Assembly (NCBI GenBank): GCA_023255955.1
Contig: JAGDWD010000008.1
Location: 192,845 to 256,844, forward strand
From: Desulfurococcales archaeon
GTDB taxonomy: Archaea > Thermoproteota > Thermoprotei_A > Sulfolobales > NBVN01
Length of the DNA: 64,000 bases
Reading direction: 5' to 3'
A program made the position numbers and the translations under genes. Shown here in pieces: positions 39,307 through 48,050 of this stretch (within the stretch, counting starts at the first letter, position 1; each line of letters opens with the position of its first letter). Under the pieces are notes generated by a model that saw only the letters and a list, made by a program, of their open reading frames with translations, did not search any database and was not told where the DNA came from.

Positions 39307-39665
39307 ACTACCACCCTCACTCCAGATCCTTTCGGGTTTAGTTTAACAAGGTCTGAAATGGATATAGCTACACCACCCGCTCCTAAGATCTTCTCAAGTG
39401 CTTTCTGGGAAAACGATAGCGCAGCAACTGTTACAGGTTTACTAATCGTTCCAGCTCCGAGTACCTTCCCAGGTACGACCACATATCCTCCAGCGCTAGA
39501 GTACCTGTTTATCTTGCTGACATTAACCACTATTCTCTGTCTTGAAGGTTTCTCAAGTAAGTCTGCTACGTAATCCCATATCCTAACGTTATTCTGGTTA
39601 GAGGCCTTCCTCAACTCCCTTATAAGCTTCCTAACAGTTACGTTCGTCGGGCCGGTTCTCCTCAT
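39303..39665 (-). CDS. rpl18e: 50S ribosomal protein L18e (eL18)
   Basis: 120 aa, archaeal/eukaryal protein of the L15-like fold. Motifs: MRRTGPTNVTVRKLIRELRK, IVVNVSKINRYSSAGGYVVV, VPGKVLGAGTISKPVTVAAL. Overlaps rpoD and L13. Confidence 0.95.
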   Translation of the reverse strand: MRRTGPTNVTVRKLIRELRKASNQNNVRIWDYVADLLEKPSRQRIVVNVSKINRYSSAGGYVVVPGKVLGAGTISKPVTVAALSFSQKALEKILGAGGVAISISDLVKLNPKGSGVRVVV

Positions 39666-40495
39666 GATCCACCACCTACTCCTGAGAAAACCTCCTTAAA
39701 CGATCTTTGAAACTCTAGCAGCTTTGTCTTTATTTGGAGTACTGCCTCAAGGAAAATTCTCTCAGGTTTTAGGGAGCCTGAGGACTCGATAAGTAGTCTA
39801 TACCTATCTTTCTCCCAGTCAAGCTCTATAGCCTCCGGTTCACACACGCTAACACACTGCCTGCAGAGGTTGCATTTAGTGGAATCTACGACTATCCTAT
39901 CGTTAACTACAGATATGGCTTTAGTGGGGCATCTCTCCACACAGAGACGGCATAAATTACATCTCTCAGTAATTACCCTCACATTCGGGATGTATGTGAG
40001 TACCGATACCGTAGCCGGGGACCACTTTATGTGTTCCCGCCCCCTACCTAGCCTAGCCCATGCCTCCAGAACAACCCTTTGCTGCGGCCCTAGCTTAATA
40101 AGCGGGATGTCTCCGTATACTGGGACTACCTCAGGGTCTTCCTGAGGCTTCAAATCCTTTGAGTAGATCACTAATTCCTCTTGAGGCCCTGTCTCCGCCT
40201 CTAGGTAGAGGCTGACGTAGCATCCTTCAGGTGGGTTACTGCCCCTACATTCCTCAGGACGTCTATACTTATCTATTGCTAAGTCCGATCTTAGTGGGAC
40301 CATAGCTATTCGGTGAGCTATGATCTCATCACTTAACGCAGTGGTGTTATCATAGAAAACAACGTAGTCTATAGCCATGGTCAACACCTCCTCTAGTGCT
40401 GCCCTCCTTATAGCGTTAGCAAACTCTAGCGGGATATCCCTCAATACCAGTGCCAGTACCGTATCGTTTTTCTCGGTTATTTCTATACCGACCAT
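39662..40495 (-). CDS. rpoD: RNA polymerase subunit Rpo3 (D) with two 4Cys Fe-S motifs
   Basis: 277 aa alpha-like assembly subunit. The dimerization halves carry DIPLEFANAIRRAALEEVLT and MVPLRSDLAI. Residues about 180-230 form an inserted ferredoxin-like domain with two complete motifs, CNLCRLCVERCP and CNLCRQCVSVCEP (CxxCxxCxxxC each), so two [4Fe-4S] clusters are possible. Such clusters influence D-L assembly in archaeal RNAP. Between S11 and L18e as usual. Confidence 0.96.
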   Translation of the reverse strand: MVGIEITEKNDTVLALVLRDIPLEFANAIRRAALEEVLTMAIDYVVFYDNTTALSDEIIAHRIAMVPLRSDLAIDKYRRPEECRGSNPPEGCYVSLYLEAETGPQEELVIYSKDLKPQEDPEVVPVYGDIPLIKLGPQQRVVLEAWARLGRGREHIKWSPATVSVLTYIPNVRVITERCNLCRLCVERCPTKAISVVNDRIVVDSTKCNLCRQCVSVCEPEAIELDWEKDRYRLLIESSGSLKPERIFLEAVLQIKTKLLEFQRSFKEVFSGVGGGS

Positions 40496-40504
40496 TCCCT
40501 CTCC

Positions 40505-40906
40505 CTATACTCTCCTCCCGCGACGACCTCCAGGTCTTCTCGTAGTATCATGGGGTATTGGGGTCACATCTTCGATCCTACCTATGATCAGTCCAGACCT
40601 TGCTATAGCTCTTATAGCTGCTTGAGCTCCCGGCCCAGGTATCTTCGGTCCATGACCACCCACACCACGGATCTTTATGTGTACTGCTGCTATTCCCTTA
40701 TCCATAGCTTCCTGTGCTGCTCTGTAAGCTATCAGCATTGCTGTGTAGGGTGACGGTTTCTCTCTATCTGCTTTAACCACCATCCCGCCCGACCAGCGGG
40801 AGACTGTCTCAGCTCCACTTAGGTCAGTTATGTGGACTATGGTGTTATTGAATGAGCTGAATATGTGGACAATACCCCACTTTAACTCACGTAGAGACAT
40901 CCCCAT
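40505..40906 (-). CDS. rps11: 30S ribosomal protein S11 (uS11)
   Basis: 133 aa platform protein. Motifs: [60 protein letters not shown], and the C-terminal [19 protein letters not shown]. Confidence 0.97.
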   Translation of the reverse strand: MGMSLRELKWGIVHIFSSFNNTIVHITDLSGAETVSRWSGGMVVKADREKPSPYTAMLIAYRAAQEAMDKGIAAVHIKIRGVGGHGPKIPGPGAQAAIRAIARSGLIIGRIEDVTPIPHDTTRRPGGRRGRRV

Positions 40907-40916
40907 CTGAGCTCAC

Positions 40917-41441
40917 CTACGAAGAGCTCCCGGCACCACTTTCAAGTCTTCTCCTGTAGTACGGGGATGTGACAGCGTAGTCTATCAACGGTTCCTCAGC
41001 TCTCGTAACTAACCTACCCGGAGATCTGACTTTACGTCCAGCTATAGCTATGTGTCCATGCACTATGAGCTGCCTCGCCTCATGGATAGTCCTTGCCAGT
41101 CCTTTCCTATACACTATCGTCTGAAGCCTCCTCTCAAGGACGTGCCTGAGGGTTAGACCGAGTACGTGATCTATAGCAGCGTTCTCACTTTCTAGTAGCC
41201 CCATATCATACAGCTTCTTTACTAGAACCCTCTCCCTGATCCTCCTCTCTGCTTCAGCAAGAGATAGGAGGGCTTTAGCTCTCGTTCTAATAGACCTGAG
41301 CAGGGTCTGAGCCTTCCAAAGCTCCCTCTTGTTCCTCAGCCCGTACTGCCCGACAAGCTCCATCTCCTCAGCAAGCCTCTCCTTAATCCAGGGATGTCCG
41401 GGCCGTTCCCAGGTTTTCCTAGGTTTCTTAGGGTCTCCCAC
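40917..41441 (-). CDS. rps4: 30S ribosomal protein S4 (uS4)
   Basis: 174 aa archaeal S4. [40 protein letters not shown] and the S4 RNA-binding domain [20 protein letters not shown] near the end. 10 bp from each neighbour. Confidence 0.96.
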   Translation of the reverse strand: MGDPKKPRKTWERPGHPWIKERLAEEMELVGQYGLRNKRELWKAQTLLRSIRTRAKALLSLAEAERRIRERVLVKKLYDMGLLESENAAIDHVLGLTLRHVLERRLQTIVYRKGLARTIHEARQLIVHGHIAIAGRKVRSPGRLVTRAEEPLIDYAVTSPYYRRRLESGAGSSS

Positions 41442-41451
41442 ACTACACCAC

Positions 41452-41907
41452 CTACTTCTGCTGCTTAGCCTTACCCTTTGAAACTCCTATCACGGGACCT
41501 ATCCTACCTGTAGTATGGGTACGCTGACCTCGAACCTTAAGACCTAGGGAGTGTCTGAAGCCTCTCCACGACCTAATCCTCATCTCCCTCTCTATGTCCT
41601 GCCTAGCTACGAATATCAGGTCCGAGCCTATGAGGTGTTTGTCCTGACCAGTCTCGTAGTCCTTCCTCCTATTCACCATCCACGCAGGAATACCATAACC
41701 GAGAGGATCACGTAGGAAACCCTCAATCTTCTCAACATCCTCATCACTTAAGTGACCTACCTTCATTCTCGGATCTAACCCGAGTTTTACTATACATGCC
41801 CTCGCTATTCTGGGACCTACTCCCTTAATCTTCATTAGCCCGTAAACTAGGGGTAACTCACCATCTATATCTACGCCAGCTATCCTCACTATATGTCTGA
41901 ACGACAC
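41452..41907 (-). CDS. rps13: 30S ribosomal protein S13 (uS13)
   Basis: 151 aa. Motifs: [60 protein letters not shown] and [19 protein letters not shown]. First gene of the S13-to-Memo operon, GTG start with GGAGGGT just upstream. Confidence 0.97.
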   Translation of the reverse strand: MSFRHIVRIAGVDIDGELPLVYGLMKIKGVGPRIARACIVKLGLDPRMKVGHLSDEDVEKIEGFLRDPLGYGIPAWMVNRRKDYETGQDKHLIGSDLIFVARQDIEREMRIRSWRGFRHSLGLKVRGQRTHTTGRIGPVIGVSKGKAKQQK

Positions 41908-41939
41908 CCTCCACTACCTACTCCAAGAACAGTGAGAAG

Positions 41940-41950
41940 ATATTTAAGTT
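41940..41950 (-). promoter_or_regulatory. TATA box for the S13 operon
   Basis: ACTTAAATATC on the minus strand, placing initiation about 10 nt before the S13 GTG. Confidence 0.55.
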
Positions 41951-41968
41951 TTAACTTGGTTTAAGCCC

Positions 41969-41992
41969 CTTCATACCCTATAGGGTGTGAAG
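41969..41992. repeat. Near-perfect 24-bp palindrome
   Basis: CTTCATACCC-TATA-GGGTGTGAAG: 10-bp arms with a single mismatch. It lies about 60 bp past the rubrerythrin stop and about 20 bp upstream of the S13-operon TATA box. Either a rubrerythrin terminator or an operator; sequence alone cannot decide. Confidence 0.6.
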
Positions 41993-42054
41993 AAAGTAGA
42001 AAAGCCTGTAAACTATGTTTAGCCACAGATGGATAAAGTTCTTGGTCGTAATCG

Positions 42055-42618
42055 CTAGAACCCTACAAACATCTTCCTTGGAACTCCGCAGATAGGGCAT
42101 TTCTCCGGGGGTTCTCTACCGATGGATGTATGCCCACATACCGGACATATCCATACCTGTCCATCTATAGGCATGTCCTGCCCCCTATCAACGTATTCCT
42201 TTGCTATACTGTAGAGATCCGCATGTATTTTCTCTGCCTCTAATGCCCAAATAAAGCTCTTAACAGCTCTATTCTCACCTTGATATCTAGCTATCTCTAT
42301 ATAGACAGGGTACATCTCATTAATCTCAAATAACTCCCCTGCTCTAGCTAGCTCAAGGTTTTTAGAGGTATTTCCGGGACCTATCGGAGCTGCCGCAACT
42401 ACCTTAGCGTCCTCTCTGTACTCTCTCAGTAAATCATAGTGATTTCTAGCATGTACCTGCTCCGCAAAAGCTATTGCTCTGAAAAGCCTAGCAACGTTCT
42501 TAAATCCTTCTTTCTCAGCTATATCAGCGAATATCAGGTATCTCATGTTCGCCATGGACTCTCCCCCAAAAGCTGAAACTAACGCGTCTTTAGTCATAGG
42601 TCTAACCAAATGTTTCAC
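42055..42618 (-). CDS. Rubrerythrin
   Basis: Peroxide-scavenging diiron protein. About 187 aa, GTG start at 42618 with TATA box (TTAAAACG-type) at leaderless distance. Ferritin-like domain with the two-iron ligands in FGGESMANMRYLIFADIAEK, AFAEQVHARNH and ALEAEKIHADLY (ExxH motifs), then a C-terminal rubredoxin domain CPVCGHTSIGREPPEKCPIC. Typical of anaerobes. Confidence 0.94.
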   Translation of the reverse strand: MKHLVRPMTKDALVSAFGGESMANMRYLIFADIAEKEGFKNVARLFRAIAFAEQVHARNHYDLLREYREDAKVVAAAPIGPGNTSKNLELARAGELFEINEMYPVYIEIARYQGENRAVKSFIWALEAEKIHADLYSIAKEYVDRGQDMPIDGQVWICPVCGHTSIGREPPEKCPICGVPRKMFVGF

Positions 42619-42835
42619 CAAGTATTGTTCAGTGATTCGTTTTAATGTTTAGGCATGTACATTCCTAGTTACTTACCTGAAAACATGTTTCTCTCATTTC
42701 GTAAAACTAGCTAACATCATAGAATTACATCACGAGGTATCTACATCAATTCATGCTTACAACCGAAGCCTCGTCCTTTTATGGCGGGGATAACGAGAAA
42801 CTTATAAGCCTGTTTCGTAGAGTTAGTTCCCGGTG

Positions 42836-43774
42836 ATGAACTTAGAGAATGTAATTAAGCTAAAATCGATTATATCTATGACATCCACAACCTCCGGTCC
42901 TACGCAGGTTAGGGGTGGCGATTCGGGGACAGGACCCACAGTTGGGTCCCTAGGAGGGGGTGTAGTATCGAATTCTCCTCAAGGAACCCTCACCATTGAG
43001 GGTGGGAATTTGGTCGGTAGGTTTGATCAGGTAGTGAGAGCTGTCTCCTTCGATCTTTGGTTTACAGTAATATGGGAGAAGGTCCCTGAGGATGAGGTAG
43101 CCTATAGCTCGATGAGGATTAGTGTTATTCGAGACGCTCTCAGGTTAAGGGGTTTTGAGGTAGATCTAAGTAAGATAGCTGAAGTCTATAGGAGGATGGG
43201 GTCTAGTAGAGCTATTCTAAGTAGTAGGGAGATCGCGTCGTTAGTGCTAGCTAGCCTTGGTATAGAAAGAACCGATGAACTTGTAAGGGAGGTGGCTTCA
43301 GCTTATGAGTACTCAACGCAGAGCTTTAGACCAAGAGAGAACCCAGAGGTATTTGAGGTCCTCCCAACCTTGAAGAAGATGGGGTTTAAGATAGCTATAG
43401 TGAGTAATACCAGCTTCAGCTCTAGTGGTGTTAGAGCACTCCTTAAGAACCTAGGCATAGACAGCTTCGTTGACGTAATAATATCTTCGTCAGACATAGG
43501 AGCATTAAAACCTCAAAGAAGGATATTCGATGAACTCGTAAATACTTTAGGAGTAGAAGCACATGAGATAGTTCACGTTGGGGATTCCTGCTTGGAGGAC
43601 GTCCTAGGAGCACTAAGTAGAGGTCTCAAGGCAGTCTACTACACAGGTCTCCTCAAACTTAGGAATGCTGAGGTTGATTCTCTGTGCCTAGCTATTGCCC
43701 CAAGTATTGAAAACCTGGGTGAGCTGCCTAAGCTACTTACCAATAAACAATTACTCATTAGGAAAGGTCTTTAG
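42836..43774 (+). CDS. HAD-superfamily hydrolase with low-complexity N-terminal extension
   Basis: 312 aa. The catalytic part begins near residue 65: motif I VSFDLWFTVIW (nucleophile Asp, second Asp replaced by Trp as in some archaeal HADs), motif II IVSNTS, motif III LKPQRRIF, motif IV HVGDSCLEDVLGA. The first 60 residues are rich in Gly, Ser and Thr (TSTTSGPTQVRGGDSGTGPT) and unlike the family. A TATA box (CTTATAAGC, 42801-42809) puts transcription exactly at the start, so the extension is translated. Substrate unknown. Confidence 0.85.
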   Translation: MNLENVIKLKSIISMTSTTSGPTQVRGGDSGTGPTVGSLGGGVVSNSPQGTLTIEGGNLVGRFDQVVRAVSFDLWFTVIWEKVPEDEVAYSSMRISVIRDALRLRGFEVDLSKIAEVYRRMGSSRAILSSREIASLVLASLGIERTDELVREVASAYEYSTQSFRPRENPEVFEVLPTLKKMGFKIAIVSNTSFSSSGVRALLKNLGIDSFVDVIISSSDIGALKPQRRIFDELVNTLGVEAHEIVHVGDSCLEDVLGALSRGLKAVYYTGLLKLRNAEVDSLCLAIAPSIENLGELPKLLTNKQLLIRKGL

Positions 43775-43836
43775 GAGATATCGCTATTAAGAGAAAGAAC
43801 TGTTAATGCGGTGAGGCTGACCTCACTTTAAAAGGT

Positions 43837-44045
43837 GAGACCCCTTCACGGGTTCACTAACCCTCCGGTCCATTTGGGGACATATACCTCGTTCTGGGGC
43901 GGTCAGGATGGCTGGAGATAACCCATCTAGGGGTAGGTACGTTTCCAGCCCTCTCAACGAGTCCGGGAATATCCTCATGGGGGCGGTAAATCCGTATTAC
44001 TGTCTCTTCATCAAGCTATTGCCACGTATTCAGATATTTACTTAG
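43837..44045 (+). mobile_element. tnpB 3'-end relic (possible)
   Basis: A frame with no start runs SIWGHIPRSGAVRMAGDNPS, RGRYVSSPLNESGNILMGAV and NPYYC before stop. This proline/glycine/asparagine-rich style matches the divergent tails of OrfB/TnpB proteins. Preceding GGTGAGACCCCTTCACGGG and TAACCCTCCGG are GC-rich, hairpin-prone stretches as in element ends. No transposase core survives. Confidence 0.3.
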
Positions 44046-44116
44046 GTACCTAACCCTGTAAGCATTAAATAAAAACTCAGAGTTAGAGTACGTTATGAAG
44101 AGCTACTGCTTTGCGG

Positions 44117-44836
44117 ATGAGGGATATGCCGGAAATACCGCTAAAGAGAGCTAGACTGAGAGCGTATGTTAATGCTATAGCAGATCTTGTGGGGGAGCGT
44201 GAGTCAGGTAGGAGTGTGGGTAGAGAACTCGCGATAGGGATTCTGAGAAAATCCCTGGAGGAATTTAAGGTTGAGCCATTTAGGGGTGTTAGGTTCTCCG
44301 ACGACATATATGATAAGGAGATGATGAGTCTGTACATAGTAGCTAAATACATACTTAGAATCCCCGTGACACTATTCGGCGATGTCTTCGTGAACGAGAT
44401 ATTACTGGATAGGACGTCCTTAGTTATTAGGAACAGTAGTGAGCCTGGGGAGGTGAGGTCCACCGTTGAGAAGTATTTGGGTAAAGCCGATGAGGTCACG
44501 CTCAGTAAGCTCATCCGGTACATAACCACGGAGTACTATTTGGACCTCATAGGAGAGGAGGTAGCCTTAAGATCCGTTAGAAACCTAATAAACGCGTTCC
44601 CAGAGCACTCCGAGAATTTTAAGAGGATGTGTAAGTTCTTCATTGCTGTAGTACTTGGGAGTAAGATAGTCTCAGATGAGATAAGGAGTAAGATAGATCT
44701 TGAGATAAGGAAGAAAGCTCTAGCTATCAATCTAGGTCTCAGTGGGGGTGCTCCCAGCAATGAGTACATAATTGAAGTTACTCGGATAGCGTATGGGAAT
44801 GCTGGTAGCCTAGCGAGATTGAAGGCTAGTAGCTGA
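44117..44836 (+). CDS. DUF2192-like crenarchaeal protein
   Basis: 239 aa from ATG 44117. The pattern IYDKEMMSLYIVAKYILRI near residue 75 and the C-terminal half (FPEHSENFKRMCKFFIAVVL, RKKALAINLGLSGG) fit the family of helical, soluble crenarchaeal proteins I know as DUF2192; this assignment is from memory. Function unknown. Monocistronic, TATA-like TAAATAAAA around 44065-44073. Confidence 0.7.
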   Translation: MRDMPEIPLKRARLRAYVNAIADLVGERESGRSVGRELAIGILRKSLEEFKVEPFRGVRFSDDIYDKEMMSLYIVAKYILRIPVTLFGDVFVNEILLDRTSLVIRNSSEPGEVRSTVEKYLGKADEVTLSKLIRYITTEYYLDLIGEEVALRSVRNLINAFPEHSENFKRMCKFFIAVVLGSKIVSDEIRSKIDLEIRKKALAINLGLSGGAPSNEYIIEVTRIAYGNAGSLARLKASS

Positions 44837-44892
44837 GGCTCTGAGGGAACGTGAAGGTGTCTCCACGTCTTAACTGTCTGCTCTACCGTAGG

Positions 44893-46011
44893 TTAACCTA
44901 GCATCCACTCCGGAAGCCTCTTCGGTTCTACTGAGATACCGAGCTCCTCGAGGTTCTTGTAAAGTGATGCTAGAGCCTCCTCATCGCTCTTGACTGGTTC
45001 AGGCGGGTGTTTGAAGTAGAATGCTGATGCCCAGCCTGGGTTTCCGTATATTCCGGCCTCCTTCAGGACCTTCGCTAATCTAACTACATCTACTAATATT
45101 GCCGAGGCCATTGCCTTATCGTCCACTGTCAGCTTAAGGTCTATGAATATCGGTAGCCCCATGAACCCTGAGATCTTCATGTATATATAGGAAACCTTGG
45201 TGTTCCCGAGGAACGGGACGTAACCGCTCGGCCCGGCGAATATTCTCTCAGCTACGGACTCGGGGTCGGGTTGGGTGGTTGCTACCGCCATGGTCTTACT
45301 GATCTTCTTGCTGTCAAGCCTCCTCGAGTCGAGCATGTTCTTAAAGTCGCTGTTACCCCCGACGTTCAGCTGGTACGATTCCACTACTTCACCACCCCTC
45401 ATAACAGCTAAGCTAGCTAGAGCTCTATGTACTATGGTGGAGCCTAGCTGGCCTTTAATGTCGTCTCCGAGGACGAGGGTCTTCGCGTTCTTAAATCTCT
45501 CACTGTATGTTCTATTGCTAGCTATGAACTCCGGGATGCAGTTCACGAAGGCGGCTCCAGCCCTCATAGCTACCTCAGCATAGAACCTCGTAGCCTCTCT
45601 ACTTCCTACTGGCAATAGATTCACTAGTACATCTACTGACTTATCCGAGATTTCGCGTGCGAGCTCCTCCAAGCTCGGCTCTCTAGCGTCAGCGACAGCG
45701 AAGTCCTCGGACATGTGGTCAGCAACACCGTCTAGGACGCGGCCCATCCTCACTACTACCCCACTCCTAGGTAGCTCAACTAGTTTGGGGACCATGTTGG
45801 GCTTGGCGAATATTGCTTCCTCCAACTCCTTACCTACCTTAAACCTGGACACGTCCACGGCGTAGACTACTTCTATGTCCTTCACTTCGTAGTTACCTAT
45901 CTTCCTGTGTATCAGTCCCTTAGGCTCCCCAGTGCTTCTGTAGTACTGCAGGCTTTGAATAAACATTGAGGCTATGTTCCCAACACCTATTAGACCTACC
46001 CTAACCACCAC
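44893..46011 (-). CDS. Myo-inositol-1-phosphate synthase
   Basis: NAD-dependent conversion of glucose-6-phosphate to L-myo-inositol-1-phosphate, the source of archaeal inositol lipids and of di-myo-inositol phosphate, a thermoprotectant. 372 aa. Rossmann motif VGLIGVGNIASMFIQSLQYY, then NLLPVGSREATRFYAE, FVNCIPEFIASN, LVLGDDIKGQLGSTIVHRAL and VGGNSDFKNMLD, with LKLTVDDKAMASAILVDVVR near the end. Divergent from padR, so a candidate for its control. Confidence 0.93.
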   Translation of the reverse strand: MVVRVGLIGVGNIASMFIQSLQYYRSTGEPKGLIHRKIGNYEVKDIEVVYAVDVSRFKVGKELEEAIFAKPNMVPKLVELPRSGVVVRMGRVLDGVADHMSEDFAVADAREPSLEELAREISDKSVDVLVNLLPVGSREATRFYAEVAMRAGAAFVNCIPEFIASNRTYSERFKNAKTLVLGDDIKGQLGSTIVHRALASLAVMRGGEVVESYQLNVGGNSDFKNMLDSRRLDSKKISKTMAVATTQPDPESVAERIFAGPSGYVPFLGNTKVSYIYMKISGFMGLPIFIDLKLTVDDKAMASAILVDVVRLAKVLKEAGIYGNPGWASAFYFKHPPEPVKSDEEALASLYKNLEELGISVEPKRLPEWMLG

Positions 46012-46090
46012 TGTTCCCGCAGTATATTTTTGGCCAGAAATATAAATCTACAGATATATACTTCCTCAAACACATAGTGAGGTGGGAAGC
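46012..46090. promoter_or_regulatory. Shared promoter region ino1 / padR
   Basis: AT-rich, with AAATATAAAT (46035-46044) and AGATATATAC (46052-46061) as overlapping TATA candidates in both directions. GAGGTGG lies just ahead of the padR ATG. Confidence 0.5.
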
Positions 46091-46405
46091 ATGCGGAGCA
46101 GAGCTTATGAGAGGCTGGTCAAGAAGCTGACTGTCGAGATACTGTGGATCTACATAGCGAAGGTTCTTATGAGTTCTGGCCCTCTCAGAGCGTATGAGGT
46201 GAAGAAGAAGATAGTGGAGAGGTTTAATATGAAGCCTCAAACTATGACTACCTACACAGTCATATATAGGATGGTTAGGGAGGGTCTCCTAGCTCCTACA
46301 AATATCGGTGGGGACACTGTCTACACCTTAACCGATAAAGGGAAGGAGGAGTTTACTGAGGCAGTTAAGTTCCTGGAGTCCGTCCTGGAAGCGTTAAAGC
46401 ACTGA
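46091..46405 (+). CDS. PadR-family transcription regulator
   Basis: 104 aa, start ATG 46091 behind a GAGGTGG ribosome-binding site. Winged-helix fold with the PadR pattern: LWIYIAKVLMSSGPLRAYEV, KKKIVERFNMKPQTMTTYTV, YRMVREGLLAPTNIGGDTVY, TLTDKGKEEFTEA. No effector domain; short dimerization helix (LESVLEALKH). Probably autoregulates and may control the divergent inositol-phosphate synthase. Confidence 0.85.
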   Translation: MRSRAYERLVKKLTVEILWIYIAKVLMSSGPLRAYEVKKKIVERFNMKPQTMTTYTVIYRMVREGLLAPTNIGGDTVYTLTDKGKEEFTEAVKFLESVLEALKH

Positions 46406-46494
46406 GTTAGATCATTGAGGTAGGAGCCTGCTGTAGCAGAAGTTAGTGCACTACATATATTACCTGAGACACTACAACTTAGTAGGTGCTCTGG

Positions 46495-46926
46495 ATGTCT
46501 GGAGGGGAGGTGTCTAGGTTAGTAGCTCAGTTAAACGCCCTGAGTGAGTGGATAGAGTTGCAGAAAGCGACCATCGAGACCTTCAAGGAGATAAATAACA
46601 CTATCAGCGATGCTGATAGGTTAACGCTTGTCCTGCTAATCAGGAAGGCCTTCGACCACATCATGAAGACTGTCCGGGAGTTCGATAAGTGGCTTGAGAA
46701 TCCGCTGGTCCTCAGCTACATCAACAGGGAGATGCTTCAGGAGGTGTGGAACGGTGTATTCGGGATCCTCCTGGAGCTCCTGGAGCTGGACATAAAGCAT
46801 ACTGCGGCAGTGAGGGATACCGCTATAAACATGCTTAAAGCAGGTAAGATACCGCCCATAATAATGGAGTTCAAGAGAGCTAGGCCGGAGGAGGAAGAAG
46901 AGAGGGGGGCTATTAGGAGGCTGTGA
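46495..46926 (+). CDS. DUF2153-like crenarchaeal protein
   Basis: 143 aa from ATG 46495, all-helical. The pattern LTLVLLIRKAFDHIMKTVREFDKWLENP, then MLQEVWNGVFGILLELLELDI with KHTAAVRD, agrees with the DUF2153 family as I recall it. TATA-like ACATATATTAC (46452-46462) upstream. Function unknown; acidic C-terminal tail (RPEEEEERG). Confidence 0.65.
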   Translation: MSGGEVSRLVAQLNALSEWIELQKATIETFKEINNTISDADRLTLVLLIRKAFDHIMKTVREFDKWLENPLVLSYINREMLQEVWNGVFGILLELLELDIKHTAAVRDTAINMLKAGKIPPIIMEFKRARPEEEEERGAIRRL

Positions 46927-47073
46927 ACCTGTTAGCTTGGTGTGAGTAGTTAAGTACTTCATGTGTCCCAGTTAGTTGTAGGTCCCTGAACTAGCTTACT
47001 ACACCTCAATCTACAGTTTTAGGTGTTCACTCCTTATAGCTCATACCTAGCTATACACTCCTAGGTGGTGAAG

Positions 47074-47655
47074 ATGTTGAGGTTGGTAATAATGGACGTC
47101 GATGATACCCTGGTTAGAACACCGATAGACTGGCTGAAGCTCCGTAAAAGTATTGAGTCCATCACTGGGGTCTACATAGAGTACAAGCCCCTGATTAGGG
47201 GGGTGTACACATACTTAGATGGTGAGCTCAGGGAGCTGGCACTTCGGGAGATAGAGAGAGCTGAACTTGAGAGCGCAGCGGCGGTTAGCCCGTCAACCCC
47301 CCTCAAAGAGCTTGTTAGCAACATAAGGAAGTGCGGGTGCCGGGTCTCGGTAGTTACACTGAGGGGGAGGAGCTCTGCTGAACTCATCCTAAGACTACTG
47401 GGAATCCACGAACTGGTAGACCTCCTAGTAACTAGGGAAGACTCTATGAGCAGGGTTGAACAGCTATCGATAATACTAAACAAACTAGGGGTAGATAGCC
47501 GTGAAGCAGTCTTCATCGGTGACAGCCCAGACGACATAGAAGCCTTAGTAAAGCTAAAGCTGAGCACAGTAATCATAAGACAACCTAACCAGATAGGAGT
47601 CCCCAAAGAACTACTCCAAACCCTATCGCAACTAGCACACATATGCTGCGGATAG
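47074..47655 (+). CDS. HAD-superfamily phosphatase
   Basis: 193 aa from ATG 47074 (AGGTGG 5 nt upstream). HAD motifs: I IMDVDDTLVRTP, II VVTLRGR, IV FIGDSPDDIEALVKL. A short helical cap (residues 20-75) suggests a phosphoglycolate phosphatase-like enzyme; substrate uncertain. Last gene before the CRISPR leader. Confidence 0.85.
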   Translation: MLRLVIMDVDDTLVRTPIDWLKLRKSIESITGVYIEYKPLIRGVYTYLDGELRELALREIERAELESAAAVSPSTPLKELVSNIRKCGCRVSVVTLRGRSSAELILRLLGIHELVDLLVTREDSMSRVEQLSIILNKLGVDSREAVFIGDSPDDIEALVKLKLSTVIIRQPNQIGVPKELLQTLSQLAHICCG

Positions 47656-48050
47656 CCAGCCCCCACTCTAAGATAATAACCCCGTCCCTCCCAAAACAAA
47701 CACCAAAGAACCCCTCAACAGAAAAGCTTATAAACCCCTACATTCCATCACATAGAAAAACCTCCCTAGTTTTTCCTAAGGTAACCATAGGAAGAAGACT
47801 CAGCAAATAAAAGCTTTTCGGTCACTGGAACTACGTTACCTAAAGAACCATTCTATACCTAGACATCGTCAGTTTTCCCATGGCGACCATAGGATCTCAA
47901 TGTATAGACCGGGTCGGGAGCTTACTTGGACCCCGCTTAAAAAGACCCTAGGGAGCTGAGTACCCTACCCAGAGGAAAAGCTTAAATACCTAGACACCAA
48001 TAATACTTGGATCTGAATCTGATAGATAGAGATGGCTAGCCCACCACACA
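47656..48050 (+). promoter_or_regulatory. CRISPR leader with repeated promoter-like blocks
   Basis: 395 bp with no gene. AAAAGCTT occurs three times (47722-47729, 47809-47816, 47975-47982), the first and last followed by TATA-like ATAAACC and AAATACC. ACCATAGGA is repeated at 47784 and 47886, TACCTAGACA at 47856 and 47986. The last TATA (CTTAAATA) predicts array transcription from about 48008, some 43 bp ahead of repeat 1. A repeat-like relic GAATCTGATAGA stands at 48015-48026. Confidence 0.65.
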
